Shown: positions 22,569-33,800 of the stretch, in pieces | How the letters are laid out: each line of letters starts with the position of its first letter | How positions within the stretch are numbered: the first letter of the stretch is position 1 | Source of the DNA: Oxyruncus cristatus | Taxonomy: Eukaryota > Chordata > Aves > Passeriformes > Cotingidae | DNA length: 64,000 nt | Assembly: GCA_013399855.1 (NCBI GenBank) | Contig: VXAY01002113.1 | Location: forward strand, 2,315,906-2,379,905 | Reading direction: 5' to 3' | The notes under the pieces: model-generated | What the model was told of the DNA's origin: nothing | The model's database searches: none | What the model saw: only the letters and a program-made list of their open reading frames with translations | Made by a program: the position numbers and the translations under genes

Positions 22569-25447
22569 GTCTGTTGTGGCCACTCGCAGCCCCCACGTTC
22601 TGGCCACTGTGTCCGTCCCCAGTGTCGGTCCCACGCCGGGCTCTCCCTCGGTGGGCATCAGGCAGTGCCCAGCGCCGCTGGAGCTGGCACAGCAGGTCTG
22701 GTAGCAGTGAGTCCAGCACAGCCAGGCCAGCCCAGGTGCACCGTAGGCCACTGGAGGAGAGGCGGTGGTGAGCTCCAGGGCACCGGGGCAGACCCACCCT
22801 GCTCCCCACCGGGGCTCCTGGGGCTCACCTGCTGTCCAGGAGCAGCCAACCCTGTTCCTGCAGCGCCCGAGCCTCCCCTGGCACCCCAAACACGGCCTGC
22901 AGGCTGAGCTGGGGGGAGAAGTGCCCCCAGCGCTGTGTGCCCAGGGAGAGAGAGCGGTGTTGGTGATGGGGCATCAGTGATGGGTCACTAGTGATGGGGC
23001 ATCAGCATCCCAGTGCCCCAAGGGGCTCCAGGAGAGCTGGAGAGGGACTTTGGACAAGAGCCTGGAGTGACAGGACAAGGGGGAATGGATTCAAACGGGA
23101 GGGTAGGGTCGCCCAGAGAATCTGTGGCTGCCCCACAGCCTGGTAGTGTTCAAATCCAGGTTGGGTCTTGGAGCAACTTGGTGTTGTGGAAGGTGTCCCT
23201 TCCTATGGCAGGGGGGTGGAATAAGATGGTCTCCCAACTCAAACCATTCCATGATTCTATGATTAGTGGTAGGTTGATGTGGGGCACCCCCATGGGCGGC
23301 TCCTCACCTCATGTGTGACACCCTCATCTGTGCGTAGTCCCAGGGTGAGCAGCTCCTCCAGCCTGTGGGGACACGGAAAGCTGTGGGGCAGCACGGACCG
23401 GGAGGGAGTGTGGGGGGGACGCTGGTACTCACTGCTCCAGCAGGCTCAGCACCACCCAACTCCTGGTGCCGTGTCCCTGGCGCTGCACTTCCTGCATCCA
23501 GGCAACGGGCTCCGGTGTCTGGACACGGGCTTCCCGGCTGCAGCTGCCCTCACCCTGTGGCACAAAGCGCCCGTGCGCTCCTGCAGCAGTGACAGAGGGG
23601 GACGAGGGAGTTCAGGGGGCACATGGCCACACGCACACCACCACTGGCTCCCCGTCACCCCCTTACCTGGCCCCACACCGATGTACTGGTCAGCCCGCCA
23701 GTATGAGAGGTTGTGGTTGCTGAGGGCGCCCTGGGGGGAGAGCGTGGCATGGGGTGAGATGGGGCTGAGCCTGCTCGGGGAGCAGCACAGCATGGTGGGG
23801 GCACGGAATGGGGGGCACCCCACCTTGCGTGCAAAATTGGAGACCTCGTAGTGGCGGAAGCCGGCAGCCACCAGCGCAGTGCGGGCTGTCTGGTACATGT
23901 CAGCCAGCAGGTCCTGGGGGGGCAAGGGCAGGGTCCCCCTCCGGACCTGTGCCGCCAGTGCCGTGCCCCGCTCCAGCGTCAGCTGGTACAGGGAGACGTG
24001 GTCGTCACAGAGCCCCAGCGCCGCCTCCAGCCCCTGGGCCCAGGAGTCCCTGCTCTGCCCCGGCAGCCCGAACATGAGGTCGATGGAGGTGCGGCCGGGG
24101 AAGAGCCCCCGCGCTGCCTCCACGGCCTTCCGCGCCTCCGCCGCCGTGTGCTCCCGGCCCAGCAGCCGCAGCTCCGCGTCGTCCAACGACTGTGGAGGGA
24201 GCGTGGTGACAGCGGGGTCACAGGGGGCTGCAGGGCTGCAGGGGAGAGAGAGCCCCTCTCACCTGGACGCCGATGGAGAGGCGGTTGACGCCAGCCCCCC
24301 TGAAGCCAGTGAGGCGAGATGTGTCCGTGGAGCTGGGGTTGGCCTCCAGCGTGACCTCGGCGCTGGCGGGCAGATGGGCAGCCCCCGCCACGGCCTCCAG
24401 CACCGCCGCGATGGTGCGAGGGCTGGCCAGGCTGGGGGTGCCCCCACCGAAGAACACAGAGGTGACGCTGTAGGGCAGAGGGTGGGGAGTTGCAGGTGGG
24501 CACTGAAGGGCCCCGTACCCTGCCATGAGCCACTCCACGCACCCACCTGTGCACCTGGCTGAGGCGGAGCAGGGTGAGTGCCTCCCGCACCAGGCAGGCA
24601 CGCACCGCCGCCTCGTCCACCGCCGGCACCACGTAGGTGTTGAAGTTGCAGTAGGAGCAGCGCTTGCGGCAGTAGGGCCACTGTAGGCACGGGGGATGTG
24701 GGGGACGGCCATGCCCCCACCCCCAGGCACCCCACTTTGCGGGGGGACAGCCCCAGCCTGGTGCACGGACCCCAGTGCCCCCAACAAGGCACATGACCCA
24801 CAGGTTTGACCCTTCAAGTGCACGGCTCGGGGACCCCCTCAGCAACCTTCACCAGTGCATGGCTGGGGAGCCTCATCTGTGCCCCATGACACTGCAAGGC
24901 CAGGCTGCCCCACCACACGTGCAAGCCCCAGGGTCCCCAGGGTCCCATATGCACCCACGTGTATGCAAGCTGCAAACCCCAACGTTCACCTTCACCAGCA
25001 AGGCCTGGGGTCCCGTGTGTGTCCCCACGTGTGCAAGCCCCAGCACCCGCGTTGCATCCCCACGTGTACGAACCCGGGGTCCCCCTGTATCCCCTTGTGT
25101 GTGAACCCGCGGTCCCCGTACATCCCCACGGGTGGAAGCCCCCGGGTCCCCGTACACCCCACTGCGTGTGAACACAGGGGGCCCTCTGCCCCCGCGTGCA
25201 AGCCCCAGGACCCACATGCACCCCCAGGAGCGCAAGCCCGGGCTCCCCGCACACACAGCAAGGCCCGGTGTCCCCGTGTCCCACCCCGTGTCCCCGCTCA
25301 CGTGCACGTAGAGCGCGGCTGTGGCGGGGGCGGCCGGTTCTGGGACGGGCTGCGGGCCCCGTTCCGCGGCAGGACCAGGACCAGGACCAGGACCAGGACC
25401 AGGACCAGGACCAGGACCAGGACCAGGACCCGTGTCCGGTCCCCGTC
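22564..25447 (-). CDS. RSAD1: Radical SAM domain-containing protein 1 (HemW-like), start codon missing in a gap
   Basis: Exons: 1 from the gap edge 25447 to 25302, then 24680-24547, 24467-24263, 24189-23824, 23730-23667, 23580-23433, 23362-23308, 22932-22829, 22750-22564. Exons 2-9 give 420 residues in continuous phase; human RSAD1 is about 442 in total. Exon 2 opens with the radical SAM iron-sulfur motif CxxxCxxC ([13 protein letters not shown]). Further conserved blocks are [55 protein letters not shown] and YIGVGPGAHGRF. The family resembles bacterial HemN/HemW; the vertebrate protein is mitochondrial, binds haem and is thought to serve haem delivery rather than coproporphyrinogen oxidation. 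Exon 1 ends AALYVH before a GTGAGC donor and upstream encodes a Gly-Pro dipeptide repeat. No ATG is seen in frame on either side of the 17-N gap at 25448-25464, so the start is probably in the gap. MYCBPAP follows in the same direction about 700 bases downstream. Confidence 0.95.
23020..23266 (+). mobile_element. CR1 LINE fragment including the 3' tail, plus orientation
   Basis: Shows CR1 phrases GGACAAGGGGGAATGG, GCCCAGAGAATCTGTGGCTG and GGAAGGTGTCCCT, and ends in the typical CCATTCCATGATTCTATGAT tail. An internal deletion is apparent. It lies in RSAD1 intron 7, antisense to the gene. Confidence 0.93.
24885..25265. repeat. Minisatellite of about 35 bases filling RSAD1 intron 1
   Basis: Diverged units of the type CACGTGTGCAAGCCCC followed by GGGTCCCCGTGCATCCC recur about ten times, filling most of the 621-base intron between exons 1 and 2. 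Four copies retain a CACGTG E-box (24916-24921, 24956-24961, 25026-25031, 25061-25066). Confidence 0.85.
25372..25430. repeat. (GGACCA)n hexamer repeat, about 9.8 copies, coding Gly-Pro in RSAD1 exon 1
   Basis: Perfect tandem GGACCA copies. On the minus strand, in the frame that leads into AALYVH, the repeat reads CCT GGT, i.e. alternating Pro and Gly. It ends 17 bases before an assembly gap, so the true copy number may differ. Confidence 0.9.
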
Positions 25448-25464
25448 NNNNNNNNNNNNNNNNN
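25448..25464. other. Assembly gap, 17 N
   Basis: Unknown bases between the hexamer repeat and GC-rich sequence. It probably removes the RSAD1 start codon; true gap size cannot be judged. Confidence 0.99.
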
Positions 25465-25534
25465 GGAAGGCGGAGGGATCGGGAGCGAAACCCCGCGCTC
25501 CGAGCGGGGCCGTACGGGGGATGCTCGGTGTGAG

Positions 25535-25690
25535 CGACCGGGATGCCGGGGTCGGTGTCCTCTCCCGGTACCGGCGATGCCGGGCCCGTGTTCTCCCCCG
25601 GTACCGGGAGTGTCGGGGGATGCCGGGGCGGGTGTCTTCTCCCGGTGCCGGGGGTGCCGGGGTCAGTGTCCTCTCACGGTGTCCTCCCCG
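25535..25690. repeat. GC-rich minisatellite upstream of RSAD1
   Basis: About four copies of a roughly 33-45 base unit built on GATGCCGGGGTCGGTGTCC followed by TCTCCCGGTACCGG. It lies in the presumed 5' flank or 5' UTR of RSAD1. Confidence 0.8.
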
Positions 25691-26023
25691 GGCACACGGT
25701 CCCGACGAGGCTCGGGCATTCCGCAACCTGTCCCCGCATCCTCCCCCGGCTGCTCCACAGGGCCGGGAAGGGTTTTCCAGCGTTTCGGCGGAGGGAGCCG
25801 TCGCTTATCCCCACGCACGGTTGTGCAAACCCGCTGCTGACGAGCCCCAACGTTATTAGATCTTAATTTGCTCTATTAATAGCCACGGGGAAGTCCGAAG
25901 TGTCCATGACAAAAGCTGTGACTGCAGATTCCCGTTTCCCGGCCAGGAACGAGCAGTTTTGTGTAACCCACCCCTGATGCAACCTTTCCGGGTGCCCGGA
26001 GTTTCCGAGAAGGCAGCGAGGGC

Positions 26024-26030
26024 TATAAGA
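26024..26030 (+). promoter_or_regulatory. TATA box (TATAAGA) of a candidate plus-strand transcript
   Basis: TATAAGA lies 39 bases before an ATG at 26063, giving an expected start site near 26052. A STAT-type palindrome (TTCCGAGAA) sits about 15-20 bases upstream. The element diverges from RSAD1, whose start is about 550 bases to the left. Confidence 0.45.
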
Positions 26031-26062
26031 GCAGGACCCAGGCACAGTACGGGCACAAAGCC

Positions 26063-26918
26063 ATGGATACTGCCGGGAGCCCCGCGCACACCGAAGCCAC
26101 ACTGCCACTCGTGAGGGCCAGCTCTTCCTCTACCGTGAGTATTTACAGCCGGGGCTGCATCATCCCAGAGGCTGGAATGGCCATGGGACATCTCGGCAGG
26201 TGTCCTGGCTGGCGAGGGCTGGATGGGCCCCAGGGAAGAGATGGGGATGGCAGGGAAAGCTTCCCCAGCACCAGGCTCTGCTGGGGCTCAGACCCCTGGA
26301 TGATGTTGCACCACTCCTGGGACACGAATGGAACTGTGGGGTGCAGGGATGGGGTGGCAGGGGCTGTACCCCTGTGCTGGCTGTGACTGGGGCTCACTGT
26401 GTTTCTCAGCAGTGTGCCTGCCCTGTCAGCCAGGGCTGACACCACCTTAATTTCTGACCCACTGCCCCCAAACTACAGTGAGCACGTGGGGCACCTCAGG
26501 GCAGCACAGGGATTGTGCCAAGGGTGGAGTTACCAAACAGGGACGGGAGGAGGGCTGTCCCGCACCTGGGTTAGTGCTGTGGGAAGCAAAGGAAAGTAAA
26601 AAGTCCTTCCCTAGACACCAATCACAGGGATCCACTGCATCCCCAAGGTCACTGGCTGCAGTTGCTGTCATAGATGTAACAGCTCTTCCCTCGAGAAGGA
26701 ATGTTGTAAGGGTCGTAAAATCAGGGCAGGGAGGAGACCTGAGCAAAATGTGGAGGACCAGTGCTGACACCAACCCCACGAGCAGTTTGGGATCGGGGGA
26801 GGAACTTGCTGGAAAGACACTGTATAGAAAAGGTGTGACACAAACCATCCATTCTTTTTTCTTTCAGAAAGCAGATACGAGCAGTGAACTTCTCCACTCA
26901 GTCTGCTTCCATGGGTAG
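26063..26918 (+). CDS. Candidate small two-exon gene of unknown function
   Basis: Not recognised. Exon 1 (26063-26134, 24 codons) starts MDTAGSPAHTEAT and ends at a strong donor (CC|GTGAGT). A good polypyrimidine acceptor (TTTTTTCTTTCAG) opens exon 2 at 26868, which stays in phase for 16 codons (KADTSSELLHSVCFHG) and stops at 26918, giving 40 residues. A plus-strand AATAAA follows at 27308-27313. An alternative acceptor at 27008 would instead open a 209-residue frame, but that frame contains the AATAAA and looks unlike a protein. It may equally be a noncoding RNA or chance. I know of no vertebrate gene in this position between RSAD1 and ACSF2. Confidence 0.25.
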
Positions 26919-27307
26919 AGCCCACAGTCCAGCTGGGAGATCAAGGACTGAGACCTCGCTGACGCTTCCCCCTCTCTCCCCGTGGCACCATTTCCCTCCA
27001 CCCACAGGAGGAAGCTACGGCACGAAGGAGGCCCAACCTTGCCTGCTCGGGGAGGAAGCAGGAGGGAGACAGCCTTGGCGAGAGCTGTCATCAACATTAT
27101 CTTCTTTCCAGCTGGGGTGGGACACTTCTGCTGGCAAGGAAGAGGAGCTCTGCTCTTCCCCTTCTCGCAGGAGTGTTTCATGGTTGGGAGGTACCGAATA
27201 ACTCCCGTAAAATGCTGTCCGAGGTGTGCTCTGCTTCGCACTGCCAACAGGACAGGAATTTTGGTATTTCTGCAAAAACCTTACTGTTTGTCTCGCTCAA
27301 ACAGCAA

Positions 27308-27313
27308 AATAAA
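27308..27313 (+). terminator. Possible polyadenylation signal of the candidate plus-strand transcript
   Basis: AATAAA on the plus strand, followed by a T/G-rich stretch (TTTTTTTGGGGGG at about 27338-27350) that could serve as the downstream element. Confidence 0.35.
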
Positions 27314-27758
27314 CCATGCCAAGTCTACCTCAGAGAATTTTTTTGGGGGGAACACCTGGGGGAGGTGTGGGAACAGGGTAAGCTTTTCCAGCCAGCTTTA
27401 GGGAGCCCCTTCCCATGCAAAGTTTCATTCTCTGAACCCCCTGCCCCTCATTTCAAGTTCAGTAGCTGTTATACGACCCCGAAGTCTCACAACATCCAAG
27501 CAGAAAAGGCATCACCGACCCTGGGAAGCCAGGCCAGGGTGTTGGGAGTTAAAAAATATCAGTGAAATACCTACCAGCATCTGTTCAACTCCTCTGAAAT
27601 GGCTGCAGCCAAACTGCTCAGAGACACACTAGATTTTTAAATCTTCCTAAGGTCTTTCAGCAACTGGACAGAATTCCAGAAATAAGCATCTCTTCCTCCC
27701 ACCACAGTAGTTGTCCTGGCAAAGAATCAAACCCAACTGGGAAAAAAAGGCGCTCTGT

Positions 27759-27764
27759 TTTATT
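27759..27764 (-). terminator. ACSF2: ACSF2 polyadenylation signal
   Basis: AATAAA on the minus strand, 136 bases after the ACSF2 stop codon (27902-27900). It is the first such hexamer downstream and defines a short 3' UTR. Confidence 0.8.
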
Positions 27765-27899
27765 GACTAAAAGTGCCATCAGCCTGATGTCAGGGAGGGA
27801 AGGTCTCCACTGCGAAGCCCAAGGCACAGGTGAAAAGCAGACTCAGAGCTGCTGGTCCTCCAGTTGATTTATCCCGGTTTTTGCTCTGCCTTCCCAATC

Positions 27900-30800
27900 T
27901 CAGAGCTGAAGGTGCTTCTCCATCTGCTCCCTCAACTTGTATTTCTGAATCTGCAATAAAGTGCAGAGAAGAGGAGGGAGAGAGGCCTGGGCAGCAGCTG
28001 GGACAGGAGGCCAGAGCTCCTTCCCTGCCCCAGCCCCCTCTTACCTTGCCTGAGACAGTGAGTGGGTACTGGCTCACAAACACAAAATAACGTGGGATCT
28101 TGAAATGAGAAATCTGGGAAGAGAAAAACAGTGGCTGCACACACCCCCATGAACAGCACAGCCAGCCCAGGTGGTACTGCCAGGGCTGGGTCCCCCACTG
28201 CTCTAAATCCAGGGGTTTTCATCTGCCAGTCCCCAGCAGACGCTGGGTGTACCGGTCTGTCTGGGAACTGAGAATGGGAGACCCACCTTCCCTTTGCAGA
28301 AAGCCTTAATCTCTTCCTCAGTGCAGTCCTGCCCAGCCCTCAGTCGGATGCAGGCACAGACCTCTTCTCCCATCCTCGAATCCTTCACACCAACCACCTG
28401 GTTGGGACAGACAGCCAGTGTGACCCCAGGGGACAGCCCTGTCCTCTGGCAGGGTGTGTGTTCTGCCCCATACCACTGGATGCTGTAGTCATGGTGTGGG
28501 GCTGTGTAAAGGCAGTTTGAGCTGCTTGACCATCCCACTGGGGCTTTCTACATGACATCGAGCCCTCCTGGAAGGAGTTCCCAACCATCTGCCAGAGGAA
28601 AGGTGGCAGAGCAAGCTGAGCACCTGGATGCCAGCACCTTCCTCCTCTGGTTCTGCAAAGTGACTGGAGTGAGGGCTGAGTCAGACTAGACCAGCTCATC
28701 GTACCTGCAGCACGGACCTGTTGTCCCTCTGCTTCCCAAAAAATGGGGCAAGAGGTTTCACAACCAACGGAGAGACTTGGTAGACTGCCATGAGTGCTTT
28801 GGGATCTCCAGATGGAGTGGCAGGGGAGGGATGGAGTGAATGAAGGGATTATTTGAAACCCTTATAATCGCAGATCTTAGTGGACCCCCGCCTGTGACAT
28901 CAGGAGATGGGCTTCCCAAGCCTGAGCTTTCTCCAAAGTTTGCTCCCACTATTCCACAACAATCCTACTGTCATTCCCTGCCTTGAACCGGTATCTCAAA
29001 ATCCTAGAGACACGTCGATCCTTTTGAGTCCAGAGCAGTGACACAAAGCCCTAGAAACCAAATAAACAGGGCTGGTTTGCAACCCATCTGCACTGGGAGT
29101 GTTCCAAGGAGAGATGCTCGCCTGGCACAGGCACAACACTGACTAAATAACCGATTTATTTATGGGGAAACTTGTCTGGCACAAAACCTGGAGGAGAACA
29201 ATCCCAGCAGACTGGGAGCAGCTGCTCAGTGCTGCAAATCATCACTGTCTTGAGAAGGGGTGAAACAAAGTCTCACTCCTCATCTCCAGGGACTCATTGG
29301 AGGAGTCTTTTTGGATGTCAGAGTTGAGTAATTACTAGTAAAAACTGTCCTTCCAGACTGCTTTCCAAGTAAGAATGTCAGAGGGAGCTAAGTGGACAGG
29401 CAGTTTAAAACTGAAGAATGACAAGCACTCTGCAGATGTGCAGTTGGTGCACGAGGGGATTGCCCAAATCGATGTGCCCCCCTTCAGGAGCTCTGCCTGC
29501 CCCTCCCATGCCATGAGCCTCTCCCTCCTCCTTGCCAACCAATATTACACGGCAGTTGACACTGAAAACGGGAAGACAACCAGGTCCCAAGCAGCAATCC
29601 CAGAATCTCTGTGTACAGGTTTCCCCAAAAAAAACAGCTGGTCACCTACCTCACATCCCTCCCACTCACCTGGACCTCCTCAACCTTGGGATGGGTGTGG
29701 AAAAACTGCTCAAGCTCTGCTGGGTAGATGTTCTCTCCGCCATGAATAATCATGTCCTTGCAGCGGCCTACAATTCTGCAGTAGCCGTGCTCATCCAGGC
29801 TCCCGAGGTCCCTGCAATGACACCACTCTCCTAATCCTGTCCCAGCTGGGTGGAAGAATGCCTGATGCTCCCACCCAGTCAGGCTATCCAGAGGGTAAAG
29901 GCCAAGGTGCCACCTGAACACACAAAAGAGATCAAAGACTCCTGGTCCAGCCACTGGCAGCATCCACACTGCATCAGGGTTTAGGGGGGGAGGCAATTCT
30001 TGCCCCTGCACTGTACCCCCACAGTCCCTCCATCCACCAGTGGCCAAGTGATGATCCCCTTCTCCAGGGACACTCAGCACCAAGGGCTCCGTGCTAAAAG
30101 CTGTTCTGAAGTGTCACAGACAGATCAGAGGGATAAATTAGGTCAGTTTTCCTTGCTGTGGAAATCCCAGCCAAGCACTTCTATACACACCTATGCATCC
30201 CTTTCCAGTGTGGACAGTCTGGGAGGAGTGGGGCTGTTCCCAGACTCACCCTGTCTTGTACCACCTCTCAGCAGTGATCACTTCACTTGTCTTGGCAGGG
30301 TCATTCCAGTAGCCCAACATGACGCAGTAGCCACGGATCTGAAGCTCCCCGGGAGTGTTCAGAGGCACAGACTGCCCTGTTTCTGGATCCTCAATTTTTG
30401 CCTGGAAGAGAAGAAGGGCTTAGTCAGAGCCCAGCCTGGCGGCATGTCCCAGCTCCAGCACCAGACAGGGAGGTGTGCTGCAGGCAGAGGACCTGGAGCG
30501 GGTGGAGAGGGTGATGGTCACCTCTGTGTGAGGGAAGATGTATCCCACTGTCTCGGTTCTCCGGTCCATGGTGTCATTGGGGAACCCCATGAACGTGACA
30601 GGGCTGTTTTCTGTGGTCCCATAGGCAACCTGCAATCACAGGAGAGGAAACGCGTCTCAAGGGGAAAGGGGACCACACAGCTCCAGGCACAAGAAGGAAA
30701 AAGCCAGTGATGACTGTAGGGGAGAGTAGGGTGGGAGGAGTCACAAGTCATTCAGGTCACAGGCAAGCCCCACTCTCCTGGCTGTGGATGGGGCTCTCCA

Positions 30801-33800
30801 GACACTCCTGACAGAGTGTCTTGGAGAAATAGGAGCTAAAGCAGTACTGCACCTGCCCACCATGGCCTTCCTCACCTCCATGGCAGTGCTCCAGACCCGA
30901 CTACACTTGGGAGCGTCATGTACTTTTGACACCTCAACTACTATTCTTGGAGAAGTTCTTCCTCCTCTTTTTTAACTGTTTTTTCTCCAAGCCCTGTCCT
31001 GTTGACCCCACACCATCTCTGCCAGCCCCTGACTTTGCCTTGGTGTCCTTGCAGCCAAGGTGCTGAGTCCACCTTGTGTCTTCTACAGCTCAGGGCACAT
31101 AGGACATCGCCTTGGAAAAACCCTGGAGCCAGCAGCAGGCTCCTGGGGGAGACGGCTCATCCCACAGCTCAGCTGCGTGCTCCAGATCCTTTTGTGCAGA
31201 CATCAGCCCCTCCAACCCTCGTAAGGGCATCACGAGGCTGCACAGCGCTCAGCACAGCTGCCCTTACAGACCGAAAGCCTCACAGCAGGACAAAAGCTTC
31301 TCGCTGCTAAACCTCCCTCACCGCTAATCCCAACGGCAGGCTCCGAGTCACCTCAGCTGAAGGTCAGTTCTCCTCAGAGGAAAATTCCAGTGGGTTATGC
31401 CCAGCTCAGTGGCCCGCTGAGACAGCGGGAGCCGTGCAGGAGGAGCTCTGGGCAGCTCTGAGCTGCACCAACAGCACCATCACTAGGATTGCTGCTTCGG
31501 CTCTCAGGAGCTGCGTTTCAGCAGTGGGACGTTCTGGAGCACTGCTCTGGTGTCTCTAACCTGCTCACTGGGTTGTGTGCCTTCAGGCAAGGTGACACCA
31601 GTGATGTCACCCCAGTAATGTCACTGGTGGCTGCTTTGCTGGAAGAGCACAACAAGGGAAAGGGCCGATGCAGGAAGCATTTGCTCCCTTCTCTTCGACA
31701 TGTGAGCAGCTCTGACCTGCTGAATCACAAGGCCCACCCATATTCCTACAGCCTTGGCACCCAGATCTGGTCAGTTCCTTCCAAGGAAATGCCCGGGCAT
31801 GCCTGCGTGGTTATGGCTTCTGCATGGTGCTCACCAAGCTCCAGGCACTGAGCCCCAAATTAACAAGGGGCTTTGCAAAGAACTAAGACGAGGCACTTGA
31901 ACAAGCATGGAAATATCCTGAATGAGCTGAACATAACAGTGGTATAATGTACAGCCCTGTGTATTAACACTGGAGCACTTGGCACTTTCCATGGCTCAGG
32001 GCTGCTGAAGGATCTCATGTTGGGCACAGTTTGTCTCGACGGTTGATGCTCTTGTTGACTGCACCAGGGTCAGCGTGAATTCAAGCTGGAGCCTGCTCTT
32101 AGCCAGGAATCTGGGGGAGAACGTCTCCAGGATGCTGCAGGGACCATCTGGTGCAAACTGCTCTGCTAGGAGTCTGGCAGCCCCCAGGGAGCGACTGTGA
32201 ATAGGCTTCTCCTACCAGACCCAAGGATAGCTTCCCAGTCGGGTGGAAACCCACAGCGTCTCATGCTCAGACAGGATTTCTCTCCCACCCACTAATACGA
32301 GTCCTGTGGCTGGATCAAATGACTGACGAGACACAAATCCAAGACCTTAAACACTTATTAAAAATCCCAGCGCCTTTGTTTTTTTGTTTTACTCTGCTGG
32401 ATGAATTGCAGTGCTGGTCCCAGGATCCCAGCCAAGCCCTGAGTCAACCCTCGCTGCCTCTCTGGGTCGCTCCAGCAGTTTAATTGGACACAGGCAGCTC
32501 CCTGGCAGGACGATGCTGCGAGTGCCGTGGCTCACCAGGCTCCCCCAGATGCCTGGCAGCGTGCTGGGCACGCCAAGCACCGGCTGTCACTGCTGTGGCT
32601 TGTGGCTTGTCCCCATAAACACTCTCACGCCCTCAGGAATGGGATTCCTGACCGGCCCAGAGGGCAATGTGAGTCTGAACCTCCAGCCCCAATCTGCTGC
32701 CCCATTCCTGCCTTCCCCTGCCTGCACCAGCACCCTATTCTGCAGCCAGATGTTGCTCCAGATCTTTCCAAGGTGTTATTTTTTCCTGAGATGGTTTTCC
32801 TCAGCTGTATTCCCAAGATGGAGGCTAGAGCAAACCCTTGTGCCAACACTGCTGTCCTTCCCAACCCTTATCTGACACGTGGAGCATCCTCCATCATCTC
32901 CATTGTCAGCAGCAGATGGAACAGCACTTCCACAAAACCCCACATACCAATTTAAACTTGGAGATATCCATGAAGATTCCTAGCTTTCATGACCCAAAGG
33001 GACACTTAGCATCATCTAGCCTTGTCATCTGGTGCAATTCAGTCCAGAAAACCTCACCCAATAATTTCAGCATCAGCTCCATAATTTCCACTGGAGCTGT
33101 ATGTAGTGTCAAAGCAAAGCTTCCCAGAGGCAAGGGTCCAGCTCAGACCCTTGGCTTCCAGAGGAGCTAAAAGAGTCTAGAATATAATTAACTGTAAAGC
33201 CTTTTTTTACTGTAGGACCATAAGTGATCCCCCACCACCCAGATTAGTCCTGCCTTCAGTCATGACAAGGACAGCTCCAAAACAAACCGCTGCCTAACTC
33301 GCCCCTACCAACAAGAGATTCATTCTTTGTGAATCCTAAGCCTCTGTCTCAACCAGGACTAAAAAGAACATCTTAGCAGGACTGTGTTTTTTGAGGCACA
33401 TTTCACAAACATTTCCTGCTACTGCTGTTTAAACACTGGCCACTGCGGAACAGGCAAAACAGCCTGAAGAGGGAAGCGCCTAAAAAGTAAAAATAAAGTG
33501 AAAACAATCAGACTCCAGTCTCTTCAGTAAACATTTGGGAGGCAGGCTGATCTGATGGGGACAGTGGGGACCCTGAAGATCCTGGGTTTTTCCCAACTGT
33601 GCCTCTTATTTACTGCATAACTTGGAACAAGCCACATTAACCCTCTGCTCCTTGGTTTTCCCCCGCGTTCAACAGCAATAAAAACACCCACTGCCCTCTG
33701 TGTTCGACTGCTGCTGAAAGGCTGTGATGAAAAGGCTGGATCTGGTACTACGAGGACCCAGAGTGGGGTTATACCAGCAGAAGGTCAGGGGTGCAGGAGG

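Noticed and set aside
21842..22771. Plus-strand frame of 309 codons rich in RDTGTH-type peptides
   Set aside because: It is the translation of the GGGACAC minisatellite and of the antisense of RSAD1 exon 9; no splice or homology support.
24855..25859. Plus-strand frames of 214-334 codons near RSAD1
   Set aside because: They translate the intron-1 minisatellite, the GGACCA repeat and a gap; composition is pure repeat.
31489..32875. Plus-strand frames of 120-154 codons in the large ACSF2 intron
   Set aside because: No start context, splice sites or recognisable domains; lengths are expected by chance in GC-rich intron.
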